64,000 nucleotides of DNA from contig OZ251573.1 of the NCBI GenBank assembly GCA_965243545.1, forward strand, positions 2,976,001-3,040,000, in the 5' to 3' direction. Shown here one piece after another: positions 16,566 through 26,174 of the stretch (positions within the stretch are counted from its first letter, which is position 1; each line of letters starts with the position of its first letter). The notes below the pieces were generated by a model. That model did no database searches and was not told where the DNA came from. It was given only the letters and a program-made list of their open reading frames with translations. The position numbers were made by a program, and so were the translations under genes. This DNA comes from CATQHW01 sp965243545 (lineage in GTDB: Bacteria; Spirochaetota; Spirochaetia; SZUA-6; Bin103).

Positions 16566-18347
16566 TTACGCCAGCCTCCGCTGGCGCCCGGCCAGCGCCC
16601 GCTCAGGCCTGCCGCCCCGCTGGTCCCCGCCGCCCCAACCCAGGCTGAGGCGCTCCACGCGCAGCACCTCGATCATGAAGTCGAAGATCAACCGCGACAC
16701 CACCAGCGCCGTGAACATCGATGACAGGATGCCGACCGACAGGGTCACGGCAAATCCCTGGATCGGACCGCTGCCGATCTGCGACAACACCACCGCGGCG
16801 ATGAAGGTGGTGATGTTGGCGTCCAGCACCGCGCGGAACGCCTTGGCGAATCCGGTGCGCACCGCGGCGGCGGCCGACTTGCCGGCGCGCAGCTCCTCTT
16901 TGATGCGCTCGAAGATGATCACGTTGGCGTCCACCGCCATGCCGACCGTCAGGATCACTCCGGCGATGCTCGGCAGCGTCAGCGTGAAGCCGAGCACCGA
17001 CAGGGTCGACACGACGAAGAACAGGTTGAGCGCCAGCACCAGATCGGCGATCAACCCCGCGCCGCGGTAGTACGCGGCCATGAACACGAACACCAGCATG
17101 GCGCCCACCCCCACGGCGCGCAGACTGGCGCGGATCGAATCTTCGCCCAGACCGGCGCCGATCTGCTGCTGGCTGACGATGTCGAGCGGCACCGGCAGCG
17201 ATCCGGTGCGAAGCACCAGCGCCAGGTCCTCCGCCTCGCTCTGCGTGAAGCCGGTGACCCGCACCTGATTGCGGATCGCCTGCGAGATCTGGGCGCGCGC
17301 CTTGACCCGGTCGTCGAGCACCACCGCCAGGATCTCGCCGACGTTCTCCTGGGTGAGCTTGAAGAAGATCTCGCCCCCCTCCGGGCTGAGGAAGAACAGC
17401 ACCTCCGGCCGGCCCGTGAGGGGGTCGCGGTCGACCCGCGAGTCGTTGACGTAGGCTCCGGACAGCCCTTCTTCCGCCTTGATCACCGCGTAGCCCAGGA
17501 GCTGATCGACCCCGTAGGTGTCTTTCTCATAGACGCCGCGCACCACCGTACCCGCCGGCAGGACGTCCGGATCGCGCAGGCCGCCGCCGGCGGCCAGGAA
17601 GTTGCCCGGGTTGGCGTCCCGGTAGTCGTCGAACGCCTGCTGTCCCTCCGCGTCGACCAGATGGAAGCCCAACCGCCCTTTGCCGACGATGAAGTTGCGC
17701 ATCCGTTCCGGGTCGGGCGCGCCCGGCAGCTCGACGACGATCCGGCCGTCGCCCTGCCGGTTGATCGACGGCTCGGTCAATCCGAACTGGTCGACGCGGT
17801 TGTTGAGTATCTCGAGCGAACGGTCGATCGCGTCCTGCCGGTCGGCGTCAGTGAGCGCGCCGATCTCCGCCGCCAGCGCGTCGAAGTCGGGCTCGATCAG
17901 CACGTACATGCCGCCCTGCAGGTCGAGTCCGAGCTGCAGGCTGCGCGTGGTCAAGCCCTTGAGGTCGAGGAGCCGTTGGCGGTGGTCGGACTCCAGTTCG
18001 CCGAGCAGCGTCGCCTCGCTGCCAAACCCGTCGAGGAGCGCCTGCACCGTCCACGGCGACGGCAGCGGCCGCTGCTCGAACCGGTACCGGTCCCGCGCCG
18101 GAGCGCGCAGGAAGCGGAGGTCTTCCGGAATCGGCGCATCGGGTTCGCCCTCCGCCAGCGTCAGCAGCCGCTGCAGGTCGTCGCCGGCGCGCTGCTGCGA
18201 CACGATCCGTATCTGATCGCGCGACGACGTGGCGATCTGCCGCTCCGCTTCCGGCAGGAGCAGGTGCCACCGGATGGTGGGCGTCAGGAACGCCGCGGCG
18301 ATTCCCAGAGACGCCACGATGATCCCGAGCCGCAGGCGCTTACTCAT
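16566..18347 (-). CDS. secD: Protein translocase subunit SecD
   Basis: 593-residue export subunit with an N-terminal helix (6-25; TPTIRWHLLLPE follows, as I recall in spirochaete SecD), the DLQGGMYVLIEPD strand, the P1 periplasmic domain with PGAPDPERMRNFIVGKGRLGFH, then a six-helix C-terminal bundle with GMAVDANVIIFERIKEELR. It is in yajC-secD-secF order, the standard operon. Confidence 0.95.
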   Translation of the reverse strand: MSKRLRLGIIVASLGIAAAFLTPTIRWHLLLPEAERQIATSSRDQIRIVSQQRAGDDLQRLLTLAEGEPDAPIPEDLRFLRAPARDRYRFEQRPLPSPWTVQALLDGFGSEATLLGELESDHRQRLLDLKGLTTRSLQLGLDLQGGMYVLIEPDFDALAAEIGALTDADRQDAIDRSLEILNNRVDQFGLTEPSINRQGDGRIVVELPGAPDPERMRNFIVGKGRLGFHLVDAEGQQAFDDYRDANPGNFLAAGGGLRDPDVLPAGTVVRGVYEKDTYGVDQLLGYAVIKAEEGLSGAYVNDSRVDRDPLTGRPEVLFFLSPEGGEIFFKLTQENVGEILAVVLDDRVKARAQISQAIRNQVRVTGFTQSEAEDLALVLRTGSLPVPLDIVSQQQIGAGLGEDSIRASLRAVGVGAMLVFVFMAAYYRGAGLIADLVLALNLFFVVSTLSVLGFTLTLPSIAGVILTVGMAVDANVIIFERIKEELRAGKSAAAAVRTGFAKAFRAVLDANITTFIAAVVLSQIGSGPIQGFAVTLSVGILSSMFTALVVSRLIFDFMIEVLRVERLSLGWGGGDQRGGRPERALAGRQRRLA

Positions 18348-18411
18348 CGGCGCCGCCCGTCAAGCGCGGGCCGCCCCGTCCGGCGCGGGCGCCGGCAACG
18401 ATCCGGCGGCA

Positions 18412-18699
18412 CTACCTTGAATCGGTACTGTCCGGTGATCGGACGGCAGCCTTGTCGAATTCGATCTTGGTGTCGTCGTCCACCTTCAGCGTGAGCGTGC
18501 CGGCGTCTTCGCGGATGCCGGTGATCACCCCGTGCATCCCGCCGATGGTGACCACTTTGTCGCCCTTCTTGAGGCCGTCCAGGTACAGCTTGGTCTCTTT
18601 GCGCTTTTTGCTCTGCGGGCGGAGCACCAGGAAATAGAAGATCAGGAAGATGGCCGCGAACGGCAGTAGCAGCGTGACTAGCGGATCGTTGGGTGTCAT
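18412..18699 (-). CDS. yajC: Preprotein translocase accessory protein YajC
   Basis: 95 residues: one N-terminal transmembrane helix (LLLPFAAIFLIFYFLVL) followed by RPQSKKRKE and KKGDKVVTIGGMHGVITGI, the YajC signature. The ATG at 18699 is used; the open frame continues upstream without a better start. It lies 64 bp upstream of secD. Confidence 0.93.
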   Translation of the reverse strand: MTPNDPLVTLLLPFAAIFLIFYFLVLRPQSKKRKETKLYLDGLKKGDKVVTIGGMHGVITGIREDAGTLTLKVDDDTKIEFDKAAVRSPDSTDSR

Positions 18700-18738
18700 T
18701 GGTCGTTGCCTGACGTTAGCACGGGCAGCGCTCCGGGG

Positions 18739-18804
18739 CAAACGCAGGGCCGCGCAAACGCAGGGCCGCGCAAACGCAGGGCCGCGCAGGAACGCCGGGC
18801 CGCG
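18739..18804. repeat. 16-bp tandem repeat
   Basis: Three perfect head-to-tail copies of caaacgcagggccgcg (18739-18754, 18755-18770, 18771-18786) plus a degenerate fourth copy to about 18804. It lies in the 136-bp gap between the small unknown gene and yajC. It could affect the yajC leader; no ORF or stable rho-independent terminator is seen. Confidence 0.9.
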
Positions 18805-18835
18805 CCGGCGCCGCCCGGCCGTTGCTGGCGTGTTC

Positions 18836-19162
18836 TCATACCCGTTCGACCCCGGTCACGGCGTCCGGCACGCCGAACACGCCGAAACGGGCGCGCAGCT
18901 CATCCACGTCCGGGAGCGGCGCGACCGCGTCCGCGTTGTAGGACGCCAGCACCGCTTGCTGCGCCCGGTCGTCGCCATCGAACTCGGCGGCGCACAGGGC
19001 CGCCTTGTAGAGGCCGCGCTCCAGCAGCTGCGGGCACGGCAGCCGGGCGTAGCGCCGCCGGGCGGCGCGGTCGACGATGGCGACGCTGCCGCGGTAGCCG
19101 ATGGTGAACATGAAGTCGCCGCGCGACAGTCCGCGCGGCCGGTTTCGGAAGGGTAGTTTCAT
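18836..19162 (-). CDS. Conserved hypothetical protein
   Basis: 108 residues from ATG 19162 (MKLPFRNRPRGLSRGDFMF). Not recognised. It has no signal peptide or membrane helix. A GFRG-like TIGYRGSVAIVD segment precedes LLERGLYKAALCAAEFDGDD, where the region looks helical. The larger open frame running up into groEL is antisense noise of the same strand phase. It lies between groEL and yajC, 91 bp after the groEL stop. Confidence 0.6.
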   Translation of the reverse strand: MKLPFRNRPRGLSRGDFMFTIGYRGSVAIVDRAARRRYARLPCPQLLERGLYKAALCAAEFDGDDRAQQAVLASYNADAVAPLPDVDELRARFGVFGVPDAVTGVERV

Positions 19163-19253
19163 GGGCCGGACGGACCGGACCTCACGCCCGCGCGGGGCGC
19201 GCATGAGGTCCGGCGTGACCCGTTGGCGTACATGCCGGGAATGGCAGGGACGA

Positions 19254-20900
<1,647 letters not shown>

Positions 20901-20919
20901 GGATCACCCTTTCCAGAGT

Positions 20920-20948
20920 TAGGTAGTTGGGATGTTTGGTGGAGTCAA
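20920..20948 (-). promoter_or_regulatory. Candidate groEL promoter
   Basis: Minus strand TTGACT (20948-20943), 17-bp spacer, TACCTA (20925-20920), 20 bp before the groEL ATG. The -35 overlaps the last codons of birA. Confidence 0.45.
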
Positions 20949-21745
20949 GATAGCGATTCCCGCCGCCATCGCCAACATCCGCGGGCAAAATTTTCTGCGG
21001 CGGCGCCGGACGGCGCCGGCCCGAGCGTCAGGCGGCCGCTCAGCACGCTGACCGCGGCGCCGCCGGCGGTGCGCAGCCGGAGCGCGCCGCCGCCGTCGAC
21101 GCCGAGCACCACGCCGGCGACCGCGCGGCCGTCTTGCTCCACCCGCGCCGGCCGGCCGACGCCGGCCAGCCGGCCGCGCAACCGGGTCAGCCAGTCGCCG
21201 GCCCGCAGCAGCCGGTGCATGGCCGCCAGCACGTCGCGCTCGACCCGGAGGCGGTCGACGTCGCGCCGCAAGCACAGCGCGAGCGAGGTCGCCGCGCCGG
21301 CGTCCGGCGGAAACGACCGCTGGTTGCAGTTGACGCCGACCCCCACCAGCAGCCAGCCGCCGGTGGCGGCGCAGAGCACGCCGGCCAGCTTGCGGCCGCC
21401 GACCAGCACGTCGTTCGGCCACTTGATCGACGGCGTCAGGCCGAGCGCCGCGGCGACCTCGGCCAGCGCGCAGCCTACGCGCAACGGCACGGTGGCCGGC
21501 GCCGCGGCGGTGTCGGCGCGGCGCAGCATGACCGTCAGCAGCAGGTTGGCGCCGGCCGCCGACCGCCAGCGGCTGCCCGGCGCGCGGCCGCGGCCGGCGG
21601 TCTGGCGGTCGGCCGTGATCGCGGTCCCGTGCGGCGGCGACGCCGCGATCAGCCGCGCCGCCTCGTCCATGGTGGAGGTGGTCGCGCGCAGGCGGTGGAT
21701 CGGCGCGCCCCACGGGCTGGCCGAGCGGGGCGGCGGACCGGTCAC
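20945..21745 (-). CDS. birA: Biotin--[acetyl-CoA-carboxylase] ligase BirA
   Basis: 266 residues lacking the N-terminal HTH, so a monofunctional ligase rather than a repressor. Biotinyl-AMP site: QTAGRGRAPGSRWRS; then SIKWPNDVLVGGRKLAGVL and VGVGVNCNQ. Position 25 bp after the E2 gene suggests co-transcription, although the lipoyl domain of E2 would need lipoate rather than biotin attachment. Confidence 0.9.
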   Translation of the reverse strand: MTGPPPRSASPWGAPIHRLRATTSTMDEAARLIAASPPHGTAITADRQTAGRGRAPGSRWRSAAGANLLLTVMLRRADTAAAPATVPLRVGCALAEVAAALGLTPSIKWPNDVLVGGRKLAGVLCAATGGWLLVGVGVNCNQRSFPPDAGAATSLALCLRRDVDRLRVERDVLAAMHRLLRAGDWLTRLRGRLAGVGRPARVEQDGRAVAGVVLGVDGGGALRLRTAGGAAVSVLSGRLTLGPAPSGAAAENFARGCWRWRRESLS

Positions 21746-21770
21746 GGGCGCCGTGGCCGCCGGCGCCCGC

Positions 21771-23186
21771 CTACATCGAAACCAGCAGCTCCTGCGGCGA
21801 GCACAAGAGCTCCAGAAACCGCGATACGAAGGTGGCGGCCGGGACGCCGTCGACCACGCGGTGATCGAACGCCAGCGACACGGGCAGGACGACGCGAGCC
21901 TCGATCGCCCCGCCGGCGGTCACGCGCGGCGCCCGGTGGATGCGGCCTATGCCGAGAATCGCCACCTGCGGCGGATAGATCATCGGCGCCGCCCACAGAC
22001 CGCCGAACGGCCCGAAGTTGGTGAGCGCGAAGGTGCCGCCGCGCAGGTCGTCGGCGGACAGCGAGCGGCTGCGGGCCGCGTCCACCAGCTGCTTCATCTG
22101 CCGGTCGATGGCCAGGATGGTGTTTGCGTCGACGTTGCGGATCACCGGCAGCAGCACGCCCGCCTCCGTATTGACGGCGAAGCCGACGTTGACCTCCCGG
22201 TACGCGGTCACCTCCTGGGAGACCGCGTCGTAAGTGGCGTTGAGGACCGGCACGTCGCGCAGCGCGGTGGCCAGCGCCTTCATGAAGAACGGCTGGTAGC
22301 TGATGTGCGCGGAGCGGTTGCGGTTGGCCTTGGCGCGCACCTCCGCCAGCTCGTCGACCTCTCCCAGGTCGTGGACGATGGCGGTCGGTATCCGGCGGCT
22401 CAGCTCCATGTTGCGGGCGATGGTCTTGCGCAGGATGGTGAGCTCCACCCGCTGCCCGGCCGGCAGGTCGACCGGCCGGGCCAGCGGGTCGTCGATCAGC
22501 GGAAAGCCGAACGCGCTGCCGGCCGGAGGGCCGTGCGCGGGCGGCGCGGCGGCCGGGACGCCGGTCTGCGCCTCGGCGGCCTTGAAGATGTCCTCTTTGC
22601 GGATGCGGCCGCCCTCGCCGGCGCCGGGCACCGAGCGGATGTCGACGTCGAGGTCGCGCGCCAGACGGCGCGCGGCCGGGGTGGCCAGCACCGGCCCGGC
22701 GGGGGCCGCCGGCTCGGCAGGGGAGGCGGACTCGGCCGGGAGGGCCGGTTCGGCCCCAGGCTCGCGCTGCGGTTGCGCCGGCGGCAGGCCGCCTCCGTCC
22801 GGCGCGGTCTGCTCGTCGCTCGGGTCGAGCAGATCGCCGCCCGCTTCGAGCCGGCCGACCACGGTCGCGCCGTCGCCGGGCTGCGCCCGGTCCTGCCCGG
22901 CGCGGCCATCGGCGCCGTCCGGCGCCGCGTCCGGTTCGCGCTCCTCATCGCCTTCGACCTCGATGTAGGCGAACGGATCGCCCACCTTGATGATCTGGCC
23001 GGCCGCCGATCCGAAGCGGCGCAGCACCCCGGTCTTGGGCGACGGGATCTCCGCCACCACCTTGTCGGTCTCGACGATGGCCAGGATGTCGCCCTCTTCG
23101 ACCGCATCGCCCGGCCGCAGCTTCAGCTCCAGTATCTTCCCTTCGTGCAGTCCCTCGCCGATGTCCGGGAACCTGAACTCATACAT
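21771..23186 (-). CDS. 2-oxoacid dehydrogenase E2 (dihydrolipoyl acyltransferase)
   Basis: 471-residue E2 core protein. One N-terminal lipoyl domain has the target lysine in VETDKVVAEIPSP (Lys42). An acidic Pro/Ala-rich linker follows, then a peripheral-subunit-binding domain (ATPAARRLARDLDVDIRSVP) and the catalytic domain with the active-site motif FDHRVVDG near the C-terminus. Substrate (pyruvate or branched-chain oxoacids) is not fixed by sequence. It lies 52 bp after E1beta. No E3 gene is in the window. Confidence 0.93.
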   Translation of the reverse strand: MYEFRFPDIGEGLHEGKILELKLRPGDAVEEGDILAIVETDKVVAEIPSPKTGVLRRFGSAAGQIIKVGDPFAYIEVEGDEEREPDAAPDGADGRAGQDRAQPGDGATVVGRLEAGGDLLDPSDEQTAPDGGGLPPAQPQREPGAEPALPAESASPAEPAAPAGPVLATPAARRLARDLDVDIRSVPGAGEGGRIRKEDIFKAAEAQTGVPAAAPPAHGPPAGSAFGFPLIDDPLARPVDLPAGQRVELTILRKTIARNMELSRRIPTAIVHDLGEVDELAEVRAKANRNRSAHISYQPFFMKALATALRDVPVLNATYDAVSQEVTAYREVNVGFAVNTEAGVLLPVIRNVDANTILAIDRQMKQLVDAARSRSLSADDLRGGTFALTNFGPFGGLWAAPMIYPPQVAILGIGRIHRAPRVTAGGAIEARVVLPVSLAFDHRVVDGVPAATFVSRFLELLCSPQELLVSM

Positions 23187-23238
23187 CCCTACAACCTCAC
23201 GCGTCCTGACCGTACACCGGCTCGGCCGCCCACCGGGT

Positions 23239-24222
23239 TCAATAGCTCAGCAGCCGCCGGGCCGCGGCGACCACGTCGGCCACGCCGATCAGGTAATGGC
23301 GCTCGTGCCGCGGCAACGGCACCACGATGTCGCTGCCGGTGAGGCGCGTGGGCGGCGCCTCCAGGCGCAGGAACGCCTGTTCGGCCACGGCCGCGGTGAG
23401 CTCCGCGCCGACGCCGTAGGACCGCGGCCCTTCGTGCACGACCAGCAGGCGCCCGGTGCGGCGCACCGACTCTACCACCGTGGTCAGGTCGGGCGGGTAG
23501 ATGGTGCGGAGGTCGATCACCTCCACCGACGCCTCCTCGCCGAGCTGCCGCGCGGCGGCGGTCACCTCTTTCATCTGCGCGCCGTAGGAGACGATGGTGA
23601 GGTCGCTGCCCGCCGCCGCCACCCGCGCCGCGCCGAGCGGGATGACGAAGTCGCCGGCGGGGACCTGCTGCCGCGGCGCCTGATAGACGCGCTTGGGCTC
23701 CATGAAGATGACCGGATCGGGGTCGCGGATCGCGGCGATCAGCAACCCCTTGGCGTCGTGCGGGGTGGACGGGATCACCACCTTGACGCCGGGCACGTGC
23801 GCCAGGATCGCCTCCATGCTTTCGCTATGGTGCTCCAGCGCGCGGACGCCGCCGCCGTACGGCATGCGGATCACCAGCGGCGCCGTGAACGCGCCCTGCG
23901 TGCGGGTCCGTATCCGCGCCACGTGGTTGATGATCTGGTTGAACGCCGTCCAGATGAACCCGCTGAACTGTATCTCCACCACCGGCCGCAGGCCCGCCGC
24001 CGCCATGCCGAGCGCGCCGCCGACCGCGGCGCTCTCCGCCAGGGGGGTGTCGAAGCACCGCGACGGACCGAACTCCTGCTGCAGTCCGGTGGTGGCGCGG
24101 AACACGCCGCCGTTGACGCCTATGTCCTCGCCGAAGGCGATCACCCGCTCGTCGATCCGCATCTCCGTGCGCAGCCCGTCGTTGATGGAGGCGACCAGGT
24201 TGACCGGCTTCACCGCGGTCAT
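23239..24222 (-). CDS. 2-oxoacid dehydrogenase E1 beta subunit
   Basis: 327 residues with the transketolase pyrimidine-binding fold: VIAFGEDIGVNGGVFRATTG, FDTPLAESAAVGGALGMA, MPYGGGVRALEHHSES, and the C-terminal domain VEVIDLRTIYPPD. The ATG at 24222 overlaps the E1alpha stop (ATGA). It forms the TPP-dependent decarboxylase heterotetramer with E1alpha. Confidence 0.93.
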   Translation of the reverse strand: MTAVKPVNLVASINDGLRTEMRIDERVIAFGEDIGVNGGVFRATTGLQQEFGPSRCFDTPLAESAAVGGALGMAAAGLRPVVEIQFSGFIWTAFNQIINHVARIRTRTQGAFTAPLVIRMPYGGGVRALEHHSESMEAILAHVPGVKVVIPSTPHDAKGLLIAAIRDPDPVIFMEPKRVYQAPRQQVPAGDFVIPLGAARVAAAGSDLTIVSYGAQMKEVTAAARQLGEEASVEVIDLRTIYPPDLTTVVESVRRTGRLLVVHEGPRSYGVGAELTAAVAEQAFLRLEAPPTRLTGSDIVVPLPRHERHYLIGVADVVAAARRLLSY

Positions 24223-25328
24223 GGCGAGCGGCCGTCCTGCGGGCGGCCGGCGCGCAGGTCGCGCAACCGCGCGAGCTGCTCTTGCAGCACCGGCGGCATC
24301 TCCGCGTAGGTGTGGCGGAAGCCGGCCTCCAGGTCCGGGTCGGCCGCCGACTCCACCTGCGCGAACGCCTGCCGCGCCTTGGCGCGCGCTTCGGTCACCA
24401 GCGACCGGGTGTCTTCCTCGGTGAGCAGCCCGCGGCCGGTCAGCAACCGCTGCAGCCGCCGGATCGGATCGCGCCGCTCCCACGCGCGCTCCTCCGCGCG
24501 GGTGCGGTACCGGGTCGGATCGTCGGTGGTGGTGTGCGCCCCCACCCGGTAGGTGATGCCTTCGATCAGGGTCGGCCCGCCGCCCGCCCGCGCCCGGCGC
24601 ACCGCTTCACGCACCACCTGATAGACGGCGGTGACGTCGTTGCCGTCGACCTGCACGCCTGCGAAGCCGTAGCCGTCGGCCTTGGCGGCCAGCGACGGCG
24701 CCGCGCACTGGGCGGCGCGCGGCGTCGACAGCGCGTACTGGTTGTTCTGCACGTAGAACACGGTCGGCGTCTTCCAGACCCCGGCAAAGGTGAGCGACTC
24801 GTGGAAGTCCCCTTGCGAGGTGGCGCCGTCCCCGCAGTAGCAGAGCACCACGCGGTCGCGCCCCTGGTGACGCTCGGCGAAGGCGAGTCCGACCGCGTGC
24901 GGGAGCTGCGATCCGATCGGGATCGACACCGGCGCCAAGTGGTAGCGCTCGACGTCGAGGCGGCTGCCGTCCTCCACGCCGTACCAGTACTGGAAGTGGG
25001 TGGTGATCGGCAGGCCGCGCACCAGCAGCGCGCCGAGCTCGCGGTAGGCGTGGACGATCCAGTCGTCCTGACGCAACGCCATGGCGCCGCCGACGCTGTT
25101 GGCCTCCTGGCCCACGGCGGGCGGATACGGGAGCAGCCGCCCCTGCCGGGTCAGGCTGACCGCCCACTCGTCGATGGCGCGCGACTGGATCATCACGCCG
25201 AACGCATACCGCAGCTGCTGGTCGGTCATGCCGGGATCGTCCTGACAATCGGCCGCCAACGCCCCGTCGGGGAGGAGGCGCTGCACCATGGTCCGGCCGG
25301 CCGGCGTCACGGCTCGCCCTCGTGCCAT
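24219..25328 (-). CDS. 2-oxoacid dehydrogenase E1 alpha subunit
   Basis: 369 residues from ATG 25328 (a second ATG at 25289 is possible). The TPP motif runs from CYCGDGATSQGDFHES to VQNNQYAL, preceded by SIPIGSQLPHAVGLA. The phosphorylation-loop-like RVGAHTTTDDPTRYR is also typical. The overall pattern resembles Bacillus PdhA/BkdA1 and acetoin E1 rather than the homodimeric AceE. The frame stays open upstream to 25805, but that part is a transposase remnant and antisense. Confidence 0.92.
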   Translation of the reverse strand: MARGRAVTPAGRTMVQRLLPDGALAADCQDDPGMTDQQLRYAFGVMIQSRAIDEWAVSLTRQGRLLPYPPAVGQEANSVGGAMALRQDDWIVHAYRELGALLVRGLPITTHFQYWYGVEDGSRLDVERYHLAPVSIPIGSQLPHAVGLAFAERHQGRDRVVLCYCGDGATSQGDFHESLTFAGVWKTPTVFYVQNNQYALSTPRAAQCAAPSLAAKADGYGFAGVQVDGNDVTAVYQVVREAVRRARAGGGPTLIEGITYRVGAHTTTDDPTRYRTRAEERAWERRDPIRRLQRLLTGRGLLTEEDTRSLVTEARAKARQAFAQVESAADPDLEAGFRHTYAEMPPVLQEQLARLRDLRAGRPQDGRSP

Positions 25329-25429
25329 GCGCCGCACAGGGTAACGGTCACGCGGGGCGGCAGGCAACCGGGCGGCGCGGGCCGCCGGAGCGGTCAGGCG
25401 GCGTCGTCCTGCCGCGGCGGAAGCTGAAG

Positions 25430-25570
25430 CGGCGACGCTGGTGCTCAGCGTGCCGGGAATGTCGTAGTCGGTGCGCGCCTTCGCGCGCAACTGCTCGCCG
25501 ATCCCGGCCGCGGGCGGCTGGTAGGCCAGGTCGGCGATCAAGCGGTAGCGAAACAGCGCCACGGCAGCGC
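25430..25570 (-). pseudogene. Remnant of a DDE integrase/transposase N-terminus
   Basis: Minus strand encodes AAVALFRYRLIADLAYQPPA, then GIGEQLRAKARTDYDIPGT. This matches my memory of the N-terminal region of Mu/IS481-like integrases (ALFRYGLI...LPPG...LRE..A...Y.IPGT). Only about 45 residues remain; the HTH and DDE parts are gone. The rest of the 322-bp gap 25329-25650 holds nothing else I can support beyond the expected promoter of the E1alpha gene. It marks an old insertion at the island edge. Confidence 0.5.
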
Positions 25571-25650
25571 GATTGTACCCCGCGGCCCACTCGTCACAGG
25601 CCGGCGACGACCGTTGACGCGAGCGGCGCGCCAAACGATACTTCACCGCC

Positions 25651-26103
25651 GTGAGGGTCACCATCGACCGTGCAGGACGCATTCCGGTTCCGAAGCAACT
25701 CCTTGACCGCTTCAATCTCGCGGCCGGCGCAGAGATGGAGATTGAAGCGACCGGCGACGGGCTGAAGCTTCGCAAGATCGTCAGCGAGCCCACGCTCATT
25801 CGCAAGAAGGGATTTCTGGTGCATCACGGTACCACCCGAGCCGACATCGACATCGTCGACTTCGTCCGCGCCGAGCGTGACGCTCGCAGTCGCCACACTG
25901 TGACGGACCTCGGGGCCCCTCGCATAGGAAGTCTCAGGGGGGAATCTGATGGGAGATCGATCCAGAATCGAATGGACCGACGCAACATGGAACCCCGTGA
26001 CGGGTTGTACGAAGGTCTCACGCGGTTGCGACAACTGCTATGCCGAGCGGTTTGCCGAACGCTTTCGCGGCGTACCCGGGCATCCGTTCGAGAGCGGATT
26101 TGA
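25651..26103 (+). CDS. AbrB/SpoVT-type antitoxin with displaced 3' end
   Basis: From GTG 25651 the first 75-80 residues are a swapped-hairpin AbrB DNA-binding antitoxin (VTIDRAGRIPVPKQLLDRFN, AAGAEMEIEATGDGLKLR, then GFLVHHGTT). Members I know stop at about 80-85 residues; here the frame runs on through unrelated Arg-rich sequence and overlaps the next gene by 155 bp in another phase. No PIN or MazF toxin follows. I read it as an antitoxin cut by the island junction near 25890-25940. The real product, if any, is a 150-residue hybrid. Confidence 0.6.
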   Translation: MRVTIDRAGRIPVPKQLLDRFNLAAGAEMEIEATGDGLKLRKIVSEPTLIRKKGFLVHHGTTRADIDIVDFVRAERDARSRHTVTDLGAPRIGSLRGESDGRSIQNRMDRRNMEPRDGLYEGLTRLRQLLCRAVCRTLSRRTRASVRERI

Positions 26104-26165
26104 CCTCAGGCTTCATCGCGACAGGCTCCGGCAGCCATTCGCTTGGAAGCGACCACGTCGGATAT

Positions 26166-26174
26166 TCGTAAATT
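26166..26174. repeat. Target-site duplication, left copy
   Basis: tcgtaaatt, identical to 27569-27577 on the other side of the IS (10 bp if the following c is counted). Confidence 0.88.

Noticed and set aside
20901..20944. CIRCE/HrcA control of groEL
   Set aside because: No TTAGCACTC-N9-GAGTGCTAA inverted repeat is present; only a plain sigma-70-like promoter is seen.
21771..25328. Acetoin dehydrogenase rather than pyruvate/branched-chain complex
   Set aside because: E1alpha, E1beta and E2 motifs are shared by all three; no acetoin-specific regulator or lipoate synthase gene is near, so I left the substrate open.
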